Counted from the stretch's first letter, positions 1 through 12,765 are shown. The stretch: 64,000 nt of DNA from Heterostelium album PN500 (GCF_000004825.1 NW_008805064.1:2604001-2668000); one strand, 5' to 3'. Program-made: numbers and translations. The notes: generated from the sequence alone by a model not told the origin.

Positions 1-2917
1 TGATGGTATAAAGTATTCAGAATCCTTAAAGTTTGACAATGATTCGAATTTAACTTTCATCTGGTAGCTTGGATGGACGAATGACAACAATGTTGAGAAT
101 GCAATCTGGTAGATCAATGGTTCATCAAACAATTGGTTGACTGCCAATAGATTTGGATGAAGTGCATCTAATTTACATGGCAATGGGAAAGTTGAATTGT
201 CACTCTTGATATGTTCATTGTAGGATTCCAGTGTTGATTCTGGAGTGATACGTAAATGATATGGGTAGTAATAATCATAACGATCCCAGTACTCAGATTT
301 CAGTGTGAGTTTCTTTTCGGTCTCTGTTGTTGCCGTTGGTGTTGAAACTTCTTGGATTGCTTTCTCCAGCTCTTCATCGAGAAGTCTGAGAAAGAATTCC
401 TTTCTGGTGGCAATAATCTTAGAATGAGTATTGATTTTGGCAATCAATGAATTAATGACATTGTAACGAACTTCTTCATAACTAGTCATCGAACTCTTTC
501 TCAATTGCAGTACTCGAATAACTAATGTCAACATATCATTCAAACAATGTGGATATTCCTCTGTAATAAGATAATAGATAATAGTTATTATGTCAATATT
601 AGAATTCTATGAGACTATAAATATGTTGATTACTACTTACTTGTTGATTTATAGTTTGAAGTGAAGGTACTGATGAGAACATTCAAAAAGTAATTTGGAC
701 CAAGAAGTATCGATGAATATTGGAGAGTGAAAAGATCGATTGGTTGGAACGACCACTTTTGGAAAGTAGCGACATCTGGTATGTTCAAATTCTTCTGCCA
801 AAAACGATTCTCTGATTGGGACATCAAAACAATTGGTAGAATCGAAAGGTTGAAAATACTTATCAATTGTTGGTTGTTGATCAATGATTTGATTGCTGAC
901 TGGCTATAATCGGAAGCATTGATCATATTCATCCATAAAACACCAATCAATCTATTCAAAGGACTATGAATCGATACAGTATCAACACCATTAAAAATAT
1001 CATTCGAAGGCAATAGGTAACTATTGTTATTTTATAAATGTAAGTAAAAAAAGATGTTTGTAGTCAATCTTATTTTTTATATTTATAACAAACTTACTTA
1101 TTGAATGTAAAATATTGTTTGTTTGTAGAATTAATATAACCAAGTATTGATGTTATATACTTTAATGGGCTTACTATTATTATTATTATTATTATTATTA
1201 ATAGTTGTTAATATAATGAATGTATTTAATATTTCGTTATATAGTTATACTTTACATTTTAGCTCGTTTAATTTTATAAAGAAAGAATTTAAAGTGTTAA
1301 TTAATGATATCTCTATCAAACCAATCGATTGTAAGACAGGTAGTTCAAACTCTAATGCTTCTGTTAACTGTCTTCTGACGGGTGCAATCTCTTGAAGGTC
1401 ACTTAGAACTTTGAGGTACTCATTGATGATTACATCATTATTGAAAGCATACTCTGTGACTTGTTGGTTCTTAAAGTATCGAACGAGCAAATGATAATCT
1501 AGAAGCTTTGTTAAATACTTATCATAAGCTTCTCTCTCCTCTGAATCATCTAAATTAAATGAATTTCTTTTTTCTAAATACTTTTTCTATAATAAAGATG
1601 ATAATAAACATATTAATACGTATGTTCTATCTGATTATCATCAACAACAACAACAACAACAACAACAATGCAACAAACACTTACAACTAATGACAGAATC
1701 GAAAGAATGATATTGTGTTTTGAGTAACCGGTATTGAATGGAACGAAAATCGATGCAAGTTCAAACATTTGACAACTTATGTAGGAATTTTCGATATCTT
1801 GGTCTACATCTGCATCCAAATCTTTGTAGTATTCGAGAAACTCGTCGCACAGGACAACTTTGTATAGTGGATTACCAATGATTGCCATTAATAACAACTT
1901 TGCCTGATTAAAGTACTCTGGTATTAAATGTAGCGATTGAAGTATAATACCTATTGGAACCTTGGTTGTAAGTCCTGGAATCGTCAACTGACTATCGATC
2001 TCTTCGCCACCAGTATTCAAGAATGGAAGTGGTTGTGGTTTCTGAAGATCGAACGATCTTGGATCCAATGTCTGCTTGGTGAATTCCTCCGCCAGTATAT
2101 GTGAGAGCGGATACGATTGAGTCGATACCTCTTGAATCCATTCGATAATAACAGCAAGTCTCTCTTTAATTTGCAGTGTTATTGCTTGGTCTTCGTCATC
2201 AACAACATCATCATCATCATCATCATCTTTTTTCGAAGCTTTACAAGCCATCTGCTGGATGTCATCCAAAATGAAACCAACGAGAAATCGAACGAACAGA
2301 TGCAATCGCATTCTTAGTTGATTGTCTGTGAGTAGCTCCGATGGGTGAATCGGTTCCTCCGGGAGGAAGTGGTCGGTACAGAAACCGCTGGTTTTCCAAG
2401 AGTCGGGGTTACCGCAATCACAGCAACCGCCTTGCGAATGAGTTTCCACGGAGAATGCATGACCCTCTTTGATGTGATCGCCACGCTTGAAACACTCCAA
2501 GCAGATACAAGATGTCTGATTCTCTGCACACTCCAGACATCGAACAAACACACCGTCTTCGCCCCACTCGTTCGAACAGAATGGGAACTTGTATTGCTCG
2601 GTGCCAATCTTCTCGAGTAGCGGCTCATCTAGGTTCAGAAACACCTGGAGGTATTGATCGATTTCTGCAGTCATCGATACCTCTTTGAGTGCACGTCGGT
2701 AGGCATCGAAACTAAATTCTGGATGACCGTATTCTCTAAGAGTGCTCTTAACATCTGGTGGTGGTATGAACGATCCAAACAGTGAAGCAATCATTCCTTG
2801 TTTGTAGAGTGTCAACAAATCGTGATTTGGTTGATCGTCGTCAACATCATCTATTTCTTGATCTTGATCAATATCGCTATCATCTCCCTTTTCACTAACT
2901 TTATCTATATCTTCCAT
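1..2917 (-). CDS. UBR-box E3 ubiquitin ligase (N-recognin type), 5' part
   Basis: The gene starts at ATG 2917 and runs off the left edge. Exons are 2917-1685, 1586-1256, 1173-1098, 1020-641 and 560 to beyond 1; all junctions are GT-AG and keep frame, giving 860 residues so far. Residues about 110-180 form a UBR-type zinc finger: a Cys/His series with VRCLEC, CICLECF, GGCCDCGNPDSWK and a final CTDH. In UBR1/UBR2/UBR3 proteins this box binds destabilising N-terminal residues and the long C-terminus carries a RING; that part lies outside the window. The N-terminus is very acidic (Asp-rich) and an Asp run follows the box near residue 230, while exon 5 ends with a Tyr-rich stretch (YDYYYPYH) of a kind found in UBR1/UBR3 middle regions. 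The 76-bp third exon is inferred from phase only. Which UBR subtype it is cannot be decided from this half. Confidence 0.85.
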
Positions 2918-3226
2918 GAATACAATTTAACTAACTAAAAAAATAACAAAAATCTGAACATGGACAACTTTCAGATTAACTTAAAAAATTAAATAATTAA
3001 TTAATTTTTAATTTTTTAATTTTTTAATTATTTGAAAGATCAGAAATTTTGAAAATAGAATTTTCTTGGAATGATGTCATGGTTTGTTTGACCAAAAAAA
3101 GTTTGTGATGTCGGTAAACTCATGTTGGTTTTAGATCTTATAATTGATTAACTCGCTTGTTTTAAAACCTCATATGAGTTTCCTGACTATTTCTATTGTT
3201 AGGTATGATTGTAAATATACTTTTAT
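2918..3226. other. intergenic gap between UBR gene start and piaA stop
   Basis: A 309-bp stretch very rich in A and T, with repeated TTAATT/TTTTTAA blocks around 2985-3030. It must hold the promoter of the minus-strand UBR ligase gene and the 3' end of piaA. I see no further gene or distinctive site in it. Confidence 0.5.
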
Positions 3227-6200
3227 TTATTGATTGACTGCAGGTGTTGTAGAGGGTGGTTTTATAGAGATTGTTGGTTGATTGCTCACGTTGTTTGGAA
3301 TTGTTGACGATGTTGTTGATGTTGGTGAAGGCGCCAATTTTTTAGTTGGTGAAGGTGGTTGTGGATTAGGTGTTATGTTTGTTGTATTTATAGTTGTTGT
3401 TTTCGTTGGAACTGGATGAATAGTTGGTTTTGGTGCAACTGCAGAGACTACACCATTTGTGTGTTGTTGATTATTTGAAGGTATATTACAATTAGTGGTT
3501 GTAGTTGATGGTTGTTTAACAGGTGGCGTTGTTGTTGTTGTCGTGGTATTATTGTTGAAAGTAGGCTTGGATGGAGTTGATGGAGTTGTTAATTTTCCAT
3601 TTTGATGTCCATTTCCATTGTGATTATTTTGATTTAAATTTTGTTGTTGTTGCTGTTGTTGATTCTGTTGTAATTGTTGGTGGAATGTTTCAAGGTAGGG
3701 ATATGGATCATCACTGAAAATGGCAGTGTCAAAGCAATCGTAGATGAATCTTCTTGCACCCAGTCTGAATCTGTAGCTATCCATTACAGTGAGAATGACA
3801 CTGAGTAGTTCGCCCGACGCAAAGTACTCGGGATTCTTTTGTTTGAGACGTTTGAGATTCTTTGAGGCGGTCTCCGCTGTGATGTGGCTGGCAAGATTGA
3901 TTACGTGTCCAATGATTTCCTGCTTCATCGGATCGACTGTCGCGTAGTTGGGAATGTCAAGGGTGCTTGTTGCCCACGAACCTCTGTACTCGTAGGGCAC
4001 TACTTTCAAGAAGGTACTCTTCACCAGGTTCTTTGGCACAGAGATACGCGAAGTCAAGTCGATTGGCGACTCCCAACCGAGACGATCCAACAACTCTGCT
4101 GCCTGCTCGATGCACGACAACATTCCCAATGCATAGAAGCAGGTGCCCCTCAGTGAGAGACACGGTGATTTCTCAGCGAGATCGACAATCAGAGAGACAA
4201 CGTTGTGTTCAATCAGGAACTGAAGTCCGGTGGTTGACGAACCGATCTGTCCAATGGCAAAGATCGCTGCACGTCTCTGAAGTGGATGTGCAGCATCGTC
4301 ACGTGCAATACCGACGAATGTCAAGAAATGACCGGATTGCTTCAGAATCTTGCATCCCTCTTCGGTTTTGGCGAGTTCACCAAAGAAATGAGGCGGTAGG
4401 TATACGCAGTTGTTCGATTGGTCGGCAGCTTCTCGCTGGCGGTAGATGAGTGGTGTCAGTGCCTCTGAGATGGCATTCTCCACCGAGATGACATAGTTGG
4501 CATTCTCACTACCGAGCCACAGCTTTTGTTCTGGCTCGACAAAGTTGATCTCCTTCAAATAGTTGAGACCGTTGGTTCGCGAGAGGAAACGCAGCAACAA
4601 ACTCTTACCGGGTTTGCCCAGCTTCAAAAGTGGTGGTTTCAAATTGATCAGTGTCTCAAAGCAGTCGGGATCATCGCAGGCCTCGTCGAGGACGTTGAGC
4701 GCGAGAATCGCAACCTTGTTATCGGCGTCGTTGAGTTGCTGCACCAAAAAGTCCACTCCCCAATGACAGAAATCCTGTACACCAGCACGGAATAGGAAAC
4801 GCATATACTTGGTCGCCAAGTAACGCACTACACGCGAACTGCTGGAAGTGAGAATCTTTTGCAAGATGACACGCGACTCACCGCCCAGATTGTAGTCGAG
4901 CGAAGTGATAATCAAGTGAGAAAGATCGTCACGGCCCGGCAACTCTGCCAGTGGTTTCAAAAAGTCAAAGATGTGATAGCGCGAGATGATATCGAGACCG
5001 TTGCGATTCGAAGACAACGTTCCCAACATGGTGAAATACTCACGCGCCATTGTCTTCAACACTTTCTCCGGAGAGAGCAGTCTCGGTACTTTGTCGTGTG
5101 CTTTCGGTGGTGACGACGGAGTGGTTTGATTCATCTCCAACTCCAACCTCAGCATCTCTGTTATTTGAACGATGGTCTTGTTGTCTTTGAGATAGTCGTG
5201 TCCACATTCGTGCGAGATGAGCACCTCTAACATGACACATGCCACACGCACATACTTTAGATTCTCGGGATTCCATGACATCGATGTGAATTGCTTGTTG
5301 TTTGGACGCAGGAAAGAGAGCATTCGCTTGATGAACTTGGTCTTCAGTGCATTGGCCATGTGGTAGCTGTTCTTGAGTGGACCCTCAAGCACTTCGAGAA
5401 TCAACTCCCAATTCCACTTGAGAAAGTCCTTTGTAAAGAGTACCTGAGTGTCTTTAATCTTTGATTGGAAGTGGGCGTCGTCCATCTGATAGTCCATTCT
5501 CACCTTGATGGCATCGACCTTGTCCAGACGTCTGTCCTGTCCACGGATTCTTCGCCACTTGTCGGCACCAGTCAAACCAATCAATACCGAGTGATCCACA
5601 GAATTATTCGATGCCTTAATATGCGAATAGGAATGTAAATTTGTCACCATAGTACTCGATCTCGATCTCAATCTTGGATCCAACCTAAAAGTAATAGCTG
5701 AATTTACAAGTGCTGGTAATGTCTATGTAGACAATCAATTAATTGTGATTAGTAAATTCTCTTAATTTTATATTAATATATTCTATATTAATATATATTG
5801 ATGTATTATTGCTTACTTGTAGTTTTGCACATTGAGAAGATGGTAATAGTGAATTTGAAATATAGAGTAGTTCACCGAGGAGAACGGTTGCTTTGGTGGC
5901 GAGATTGCGGTATTGTTCTTTCTCTTGATCGGAGCCATCTTTGGTGGCGAGATTACCAAGATGAGCAAGACCCTCGATCAATCCACAATCGATGAATGCA
6001 ATCAGTAGTACTGCGATGTAGTTGTTCAACAGGTTGTGTCGAGAGGTCTTCATTCTCGATGGCAAATCAAATAGTGTATCCGGTCCAAATATAAGATTCT
6101 GTGATGCCTTTTGTTGTCTAAACGGATCACCACTCTTTGGCTGTCCAAATCTAAATATTTCAAATAATGCATCCAATATCTTATCCTAATAATAATTAAA

Positions 6201-7482
6201 ATAATAAAAAGTAATATTAATTGATTTTAATATTCCAAATTAATAAAACAAAAGTATACATCTGTTGATGTCACAATAATAATAATAATAATAATTTACA
6301 TTCAATTCGATTTGAGGCATCTTTAATGCTTCGACTATTGATTTCAAACCTTGTTCATCCGATGACAAACTGATGATACCGATCCAACTCTTCAATAGTG
6401 TAACCACTGCTTTGATGCTGCCATTCCACTTTTTCATATTCAACTCGTCGTCTCTTTCCTTTTCCTTTTCCTTCTCTTTACTCATTCCCTTGATTTTCAC
6501 ACCCAAAGTCAATGAATTTGTTAATGGTGATAATATAATCTGATATCAGAAGAATAGTTGTTGTTTTGATGCACCAAAAGTTAGTTATGTATTAAATACG
6601 AATATCAATATGAATATTGATAATTAAAAGTAGTTAACTAATTACCTCGAGATCAGATGTTGGTCTAACATATACACGTGTTTTCTCTTCGTTGAGAATG
6701 TAGAGGATGGCGATGAGCAACGATTCTTGGGTGCCTTGATAGAAGGGATCGAGTACAGCGTCAAAGAGCATACGAATACCATTCGATTGTGCAGTGGTCT
6801 GTGGATTGCGAATGGCAACCTCACAGAGTGTCTCCAAGCAGACACGACAAAAGTTATCCTCTTGATTCTCAGCGATTGCAACCAGTGACTTGACGATACA
6901 CGGTGGCATCACAGAGCAATCGATCTCCATAATCGTACGAATCAACTTCAACGCCTGAATTCTCTCTGCTTCGCTATGCTTGTCTCGCTCCAACGATCTC
7001 GTAATGAAATAATGTATCTTCAACTGAATGATCTCCTGGATGAATCGTGGTGTCGTCGCATAATATCTAATGACACGCAATGCCGATGTTCTCATTGTCT
7101 TTGGTGGTGTTGCTAAAAATATTCTTACACTATTGTGTTGTTGTTGTTGTTGTTGTTGTTAAACCAACCAAAAAAATAACCAAAACACATAAACAACAAA
7201 TACCACACACACACACATACATACATATGTAATTTGAATGTTTTTAAAATATATATTGTTAAAACTTTAGTTGTTGTTTTGCATTGTTTTGCAGATTGTA
7301 TTGTTTACTTACGTTTTTAGGAATTGTGAAATTGGAATCAATTTTGATATGTCGGTAACAGATTTCTTTAGATCTACAAGCCTGTTGAGATGATCCAACT
7401 TGACCTTGAAATTCAATGCTCTATCATCTAGACATGCTAAACTTGCAAGAATCTGTTTCTTAATATCTGATTCTGGATCCAT
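3227..7482 (-). CDS. piaA: Pianissimo/Rictor, TORC2 subunit
   Basis: Five exons join in frame: 7482-7313, 7129-6646, 6539-6300, 6185-5817 and 5722-3227, giving 1252 aa. Residues 57-71 (VRIFLATPPKTMRTS) and the ALRVIRYY stretch match the start of the Rictor N-terminal armadillo-like domain; later blocks (LVNSAITFRLDPRLRS, KYVRVACVMLEVL, RFLSRTNGLNYL, RRAAIFAIGQIGSS, LRGTCFYALGMLS) match the Rictor middle and C-terminal conserved domains in order. In D. discoideum Pianissimo (PiaA) is the Rictor subunit of TORC2, required for adenylyl cyclase activation and chemotaxis; that role is transferred by family. The last 150 or so residues are low-complexity Gln/Asn/Thr/Pro, typical of dictyostelid tails. 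Exon 2 could seem to start at an AG near 7114, but only the acceptor before 7129 keeps phase. Exon 5 likewise starts at 5722, upstream of the first in-exon ATG. Confidence 0.92.
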
Positions 7483-8298
7483 CTTTTATCTTGTTGATTA
7501 AATTGAATGTGATCAACGATTCTAAACTACAATAATACTCCTACTAATTATTTTATACTAATAATACATATAATATCATAAAAAAAAAAAAAATACAACA
7601 AGAATCAAGAAAAAAAGCACAAATCTTATCTTTCTACAATCCTATCTATTTATATATCTACAATAATAATTTTAACTTTATATCTAATATCTCTTTTACT
7701 CTATATAAATAATATTTGCACGCAAAAATATACTAAAAAAAAAAACTATATCTATTATCTGATTGTTAAACCTCCATGTAATGAATGAAATAACTATGTC
7801 TGTCTTGAATCTAATAATAATATATCTTTGTTGTTTTGATTATCAATATTATTATGATTGTTCTTGTTTTTACTATCTGATTGATTTAAGTTATCCCTAT
7901 TAATAATAAACAAAAAAAAACCAATCATTAAAAATAAAAAACACCAAAAAAAAAAATTAAAAATAAATAAACTTTTTTTTTTTAAATCAAAACACCATTT
8001 TTAACACATCCAACAAAGAATGGGTTTTTTTTTTATTGATCATGAAGTCAAAGGTTGTTTTTTTTTTTTTGATCATTTAATATATTTTTAAAACAAATAA
8101 TAATTTATTAACCATTAGTTTGTTTGTCAATGCCAGAAAAATGATGTGATCATCAGATCAATCAAGATCATCAAAAAAATAAAATAAAAATAAAAAAAAT
8201 ATTGAACTAATCTAAAAAAAAAAAAATCAAAAAAAAAAACACTACAAATGAGATGATAATGATCAGATAGAATAATGTAATTCAGATAAATTATAAAG
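7483..8298. promoter_or_regulatory. divergent promoter region, piaA (-) and RCC1 gene (+)
   Basis: This 816-bp gap separates two genes reading away from each other, so it contains both promoters. It is dominated by A and T homopolymer runs (for example near 7580, 7740, 7975, 8050 and 8215). I find no structured element or further ORF. Confidence 0.5.
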
Positions 8299-9686
8299 AT
8301 GATAAAAAAATATTTATATTGTTGGGGTGTTTCATATAGTGGACAACTTGGTTTGGGTAGTGCTATCACTTCACAATATCAGCCAAAGAAACTAAAAGAT
8401 CTCACTATAAATGCAGATTATAGACATTACCCAAAGCAGATAAAAACTGGTTCATATCATACACTATTAACATGTATGTATGTGTATTATTATTATTTTT
8501 GATAGTTTTATTAGATTGATTGATTGATTAATTAAATTGTTAGATAATTCTCAATTATATGTTTGGGGTGATCATAAACAAGGTCAACTTGGTTTAGGTG
8601 GTGGTAGTTCTAACAGTTTGGTTGGTCGTTACGATGATCATCATCACAGTCAATTTACACCTGTTCTACATCCGTTCTTTGATCGATCAAAATTTGAAAT
8701 CAAATCGATCGGCTGTGGAGGATATCATAGTATTGTTTGTGTGTTCAATCTGAAAAAGGATACCTATGAAACCTATGCATTCGGTAGAAACAATGAAGGA
8801 CAACTCGGTATCGGAAGTGCTCAGTTCACATCCATATTGGAACCAACACTGATACCCGATCTTACTGGCGTACAAATCAAACATATTTCATGTGGACCAA
8901 ATTACACTGTTTTAGTTACAAATGAGTAAGCTATAATAATAACAATCTTCAATATTCATTATAATAACTTTTTTTTTTTTCTTCATAAATAGTAATATAG
9001 TATATTCTTTTGGTATGAATGACTTTGGTCAGTGTGGACAGAAAGTAGATAGTGCAACGGGTGGTAGAGTCACCAAACCGACAGTCATTAAAGAACTGAG
9101 CGGAATCAATGGAGTTGATAAGGTTACTAGTGGATGGGGACACACTTTGATGGTTACAAACAATGGAGATTCTCTTATTACATGGGGTTCAAACTTCCAC
9201 GGTCAATGTGGTGTTGGTACAAAGGGAAAAGATCCGATTACAGTTCAACAAGTAAAGTTGATTAATGGTAATAGTAATAACAATAGTAAGATCATCGATA
9301 TCTCTTGTGGATCTGCTGCTTCAATAGCTGTGGTTAATGATAATGGTGGTAGTAATACTTTGATTTGGGGATCGTGTGGTGATGGTAAACTGGGCGGCAA
9401 TCAAACCGAAGACTTGAAATCACCTACACCAATGGATAATCTACCGAACACCATTAATAAAGTTGCATTTGGTACCGATCATTGTTTGGCATCCACCACT
9501 GACAATCGATTGTTTGGTTGGGGATTTGGTCAGCACGGTGCACTTGGTGTGGGATCGACACGTGATCAACTTAAAGTATACAAAACACCAATTGAAATCA
9601 AGTCAGAGTTGAACAACTATGCTATTGATGATATTGAATCATCTATCGATACTTCTTTTGCCATTGTGTCTGATATTTCAATATAA
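8299..9686 (+). CDS. RCC1-repeat beta-propeller protein
   Basis: Three exons, 8299-8473, 8544-8925 and 8993-9686, join in frame into 416 aa. Seven RCC1 repeats are visible by their cores: CWGVSYSGQLGLG, VWGDHKQGQLGLG, AFGRNNEGQLGIG, SFGMNDFGQCG, TWGSNFHGQCGVG, IWGSCGDGKLGG and GWGFGQHGALGVG. Seven repeats are what a closed seven-bladed propeller needs, and the protein has almost nothing else, so it resembles RCC1 itself or stand-alone RCC1-domain proteins rather than a multidomain HERC. RCC1 is the nuclear exchange factor for Ran; many stand-alone relatives have other or unknown partners, and I see no feature that decides. No nuclear localisation signal is evident at the N-terminus, which begins directly with blade one, arguing weakly against true RCC1. 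Confidence 0.85.
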
Positions 9687-10037
9687 TCGCAAAACAATAT
9701 AATAAATTATTTTTCTTCAACACTTTAGAATTTTAAATTTTTTTAAGATAAACACCATATTGAATAAAAATATCATATAAAACAATTAATTCAATATAAA
9801 TAGTTGATAAAAACAAATATATCAAAAAGGAAAATAAAAATAAAAATAAAAATAAAAACAGGTAAATGAAATGAAAAGATAATATTTTTTTAAATAAACA
9901 AAGAAAATGGATTTTATTAAATGTCCAACTATGTCAAGTTGGCGGTGCATTCCAATTTATCTTTTTTTTTATGTTAAAAAAAAATTAGTTGTTTTATAAA
10001 TATATATATTTTAAAAAGAGGCTTTGCATCCACTTAT
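9687..10037. other. convergent 3' gap
   Basis: A 351-bp AT-rich stretch between the RCC1 gene (+) and the coiled-coil gene (-), with an AAAATA repeat at about 9830-9860. It holds the two 3' ends; nothing else is seen. Confidence 0.45.
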
Positions 10038-11435
10038 TTAACTGCTCTGAGAGGTATTCAACAAATGCATGAATGACATTGGAACATTTTTGTTGGTATC
10101 TGGAACGACTGGTGATCTATCGAAATTCGAGGATAAAAGAAGTGGTGAAAGCTTGATTGGTTGTTGTTGATTACTATTGCAAGAGGTTGGTGATGATGAA
10201 AAGTCGAAATCGGTGGTGGTGGCGGCTTGTTTTAAAAGATTGGTGTTGATGTGAAGCTTTGGAAGTTGGTTGTTTGTGATTTGTTGTGAGAATAGGTTGG
10301 ACGGTGAGAGTGACTCCAAACGGCGTGACATTGAGTCTTCCTTGGAACGAAGATCCTTCTCCATTTGGTCGAGCTTGACACGTAGTGATTCGAGCTCGTC
10401 GTGCTTTCTCTTGAGACGCTTGACTTCGTGTTGCTGTTGGATCTTTTGGTAGTCGATCAACTGTTGTTGACGTTCGAGACGGTCGAGCTCCTCCTTCTGT
10501 GACTTGAGCTTGCCAAACAACTCTTGTTCCTTTTGGACAAACAACTCTTTTTGGGCTTCTTGTTCGAGGACCATCAAGAGTGACGAGTCGACGAGTGTCG
10601 ATGGCTGGGCGACGGCAGATCCCGAGGAGACGGCGGCACCGTTGCAATGAGTTGGCGATGGCATCATCAATGACACTGGACGTGGAGTGATGGTTGGAGA
10701 TTGCGATGGACTTGGAACAAAGGCGGCAATTGGTGAACTGTTGGCACTGTCGTCAGAGAACAACAACTCTGGTGACGATGGTGACTTGCGCTTCATTTGA
10801 CCGTTGTTGCTGACTAAATCGTGATGATCCAACTTGGAAGTTAGATTCAAAAGATTGATCTTGGTCATGTTGCTATTCTTGAAGGTTGGTACTTCAGAGG
10901 CACCATTGCTAACTGGCGACAATGGACGTGAACTGGCTGGCGATGATGAGATTGGTGAGACACTCTCGAACGATGGTTGCTCCAAGTTCACGATTGGTTT
11001 GGTAGTGTCCAACATGACGATGCGTTTCTTCATGTTATTCATATTCTTGGAAATGTTATTTTGCTGTTGTGATTGTTGTTGTTGTTGTTGTTGGTAGAAA
11101 GCAAAAGATGGTTGTTGTTGAACTTGTTGTACTTGTTGTTGGACTTGTTGTGGTTGTTGTTGATTATTAATCATGTAAACTTTATTTTGGAAGTAGGCCT
11201 TGCACTCTGAGCAACCGACAGTGAATTTATCTTGGAATGGTGCGTGTGGTTCGGGTGGATGAGTGACACGACCTTCACAGTTCTCTGGACAGGCTTGATG
11301 TCTCTTGTGATGGAATCCACAGGAGACTCTTCTTCTATTTGAACGCTTATCTTTATTGTAGACTGGTGGAGTCTGAAGTGACAAGGTAGCGGCGGAGACA
11401 ATTGCTTGCATTGGTATATTGACGGAGTTGGACAT
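10038..11435 (-). CDS. unrecognised protein: Cys/His cluster plus C-terminal coiled coil
   Basis: A single-exon gene of 465 aa that I cannot assign to a named family. Residues about 32-85 are basic and then rich in Cys and His: SNRRRVSCGFHHKRHQACP, a Cys four residues on, a Pro/His linker and CSECKAYF. The spacing (C-x3-H-x3-H-x2-C-x3-C ... C-x2-C) suggests a metal-binding fold, possibly nucleic-acid binding given the preceding KRSNRRR. Then follow Gln-rich stretches, Ser/Pro-rich low complexity with many SP sites, and at about residues 290-370 a strongly charged coiled coil (KELFVQKEQELFGKLKSQKE onward). The layout is that of a regulator such as a transcription factor, but that is inference. 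It is preceded by an unusually long noncoding region with a repeated motif, which also fits a highly regulated gene. Confidence 0.75.
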   Translation of the reverse strand: MSNSVNIPMQAIVSAATLSLQTPPVYNKDKRSNRRRVSCGFHHKRHQACPENCEGRVTHPPEPHAPFQDKFTVGCSECKAYFQNKVYMINNQQQPQQVQQQVQQVQQQPSFAFYQQQQQQQSQQQNNISKNMNNMKKRIVMLDTTKPIVNLEQPSFESVSPISSSPASSRPLSPVSNGASEVPTFKNSNMTKINLLNLTSKLDHHDLVSNNGQMKRKSPSSPELLFSDDSANSSPIAAFVPSPSQSPTITPRPVSLMMPSPTHCNGAAVSSGSAVAQPSTLVDSSLLMVLEQEAQKELFVQKEQELFGKLKSQKEELDRLERQQQLIDYQKIQQQHEVKRLKRKHDELESLRVKLDQMEKDLRSKEDSMSRRLESLSPSNLFSQQITNNQLPKLHINTNLLKQAATTTDFDFSSSPTSCNSNQQQPIKLSPLLLSSNFDRSPVVPDTNKNVPMSFMHLLNTSQSS

Positions 11436-11500
11436 TATTTAGATTGGATATTGAGAGAAAAAAAAAAGAGAAGATGTTTAAAAGTAATTCGATTTAGCGC

Positions 11501-11808
11501 GAGGGAAAAAGATAAACGATTGATGAGTGTGTGTATATATATAGGGAAAAATTCTATAGATAATAAAAAAAGAGAATAAACGAAAGAAATAATCGATGTA
11601 TATAAATATATATATGTGTTTTATATAGGGAAAAAATAAAATTGAATCGGATTTCCAAAAGATTAAACAATTGGAAATTTATATACAATTAAAATATAGG
11701 AAAAAACAAGTGGTGTAGATATATGTATATGAATGCCTCGCGTGAAATATAAAGGGAAAAAATTAAAACAATAAGAGGGAAAAAAATTGACGTCGATAGG
11801 GGAAAAAT
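11501..11808. promoter_or_regulatory. seven-copy GGGAAAAA motif cluster
   Basis: Seven near-identical elements with core (A/T)(A/G)GGGAAAAA lie at 11501-11510, 11541-11551, 11627-11636, 11696-11706 (GG only), 11751-11762, 11775-11786 and 11797-11808, all in the same orientation. Read from the minus-strand gene starting at 11435 they are TTTTTCCC(T) elements 65-375 bp upstream of the ATG. Several follow TATA-like ATATAT stretches. This density in AT-rich DNA looks like a cis-regulatory array or a decayed tandem repeat. Confidence 0.5.
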
Positions 11809-12544
11809 TAGGTCACTTATAATCTAATAATCAAAGCTTGTAAGGGGCTCGTTTCTAGATGTAAAGTAGACCTAAGACTGCGGAGAAATTAAATTATTTA
11901 TGATTGTGATGTGGCGCCAAAGTTATTCGTTTATATTTTTGATTTTAATTTTTTGAGTTTAGTTTTTATTATTCCAATGAAATTATTTATTATTATTATT
12001 TATTTATTTATTTATGCGCATAAAATAAAATAAAAAAATGATTGGCTATTATAATTGGTTTCTATTATAATAAAAAAAATTGATTGTTGATGATTAAGAA
12101 AAAAATATTTTTTAAGATTTGATTGATTTATAAGATTGATAGGATATTGATATGATTGGGTGATTTTTTTTGTTGTTGTTGCAAAAAAAAAAAATTAAAA
12201 TATATTTTAGAAACTTGAAATGGATTTGTTGGGATGGAAAACTTTATTTTTTTAATGTGCGAAAGAAAAACAGAAAAAAAAAATAGTGTCAATATTATTA
12301 TTAATAATTAAGATTGTTTGTTGTAGGTGTCGTCTTGTATCTTTGTGTTTAGTTTAGGATAATTTATAATTGTAGATGGAGATAAGTGAGATGTGTGTTT
12401 TGATAAGGAGTTTTGTTTCGTGTGGTTGGGTGCCAATCACCAGTTGCTGCAAAAAAAAAAAACATACACCAAAAAAAATTAAAATAAAATAAATAAAAAT
12501 TCAGAAAAAGAAAAAAGTAAAAAATCGAATTTAATTCAAAATAA

Positions 12545-12765
12545 AATACTATTTCATTACTGGCAAACAGGGGATACCCAACACGAGGCAAGTAGTATCA
12601 TGCTGTAGGACAGGAAAGGTTTGATGCTTGGTTGTGATTACGAAAATTCCAAGCAACACTAAGGTGATGGATCACCGAACCAATAACCTATAACCAATTT
12701 GATGATGTTTTTTCCTGATGTTTCATAAGCAGAGGTCCCCCCGTTTCCTCAATCCTGAGTAAAAG
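12545..12765. other. GC-elevated noncoding island 1, possible structured RNA
   Basis: About 220 bp of mixed composition inside very AT-rich flanks, with no sensible reading frame. It has potential stems: TGCTTGG at 12625-12631 with CCAAGCA at 12649-12655, GGTGAT 12663-12668 with ATCACC 12671-12676, and ATACTA with TAGTAT near 12546 and 12594. A CCCCCC run lies near 12738. It does not match a tRNA, and I could not align it to U snRNA, U3, SRP or RNase P cores from memory. Confidence 0.3.

Noticed and set aside
3884-5113. Plus-strand open frames of up to 160 aa
   Set aside because: They lie antisense to the conserved Rictor exon, overlap one another in different frames and have Arg/Ser-rich shadow composition.
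7136-7159. CAA/TTG trinucleotide repeat near piaA exon 2
   Set aside because: It lies in the first intron and is an ordinary microsatellite, as are the CAA run near 1642-1668 and the TTA/AAT run near 1176-1200.
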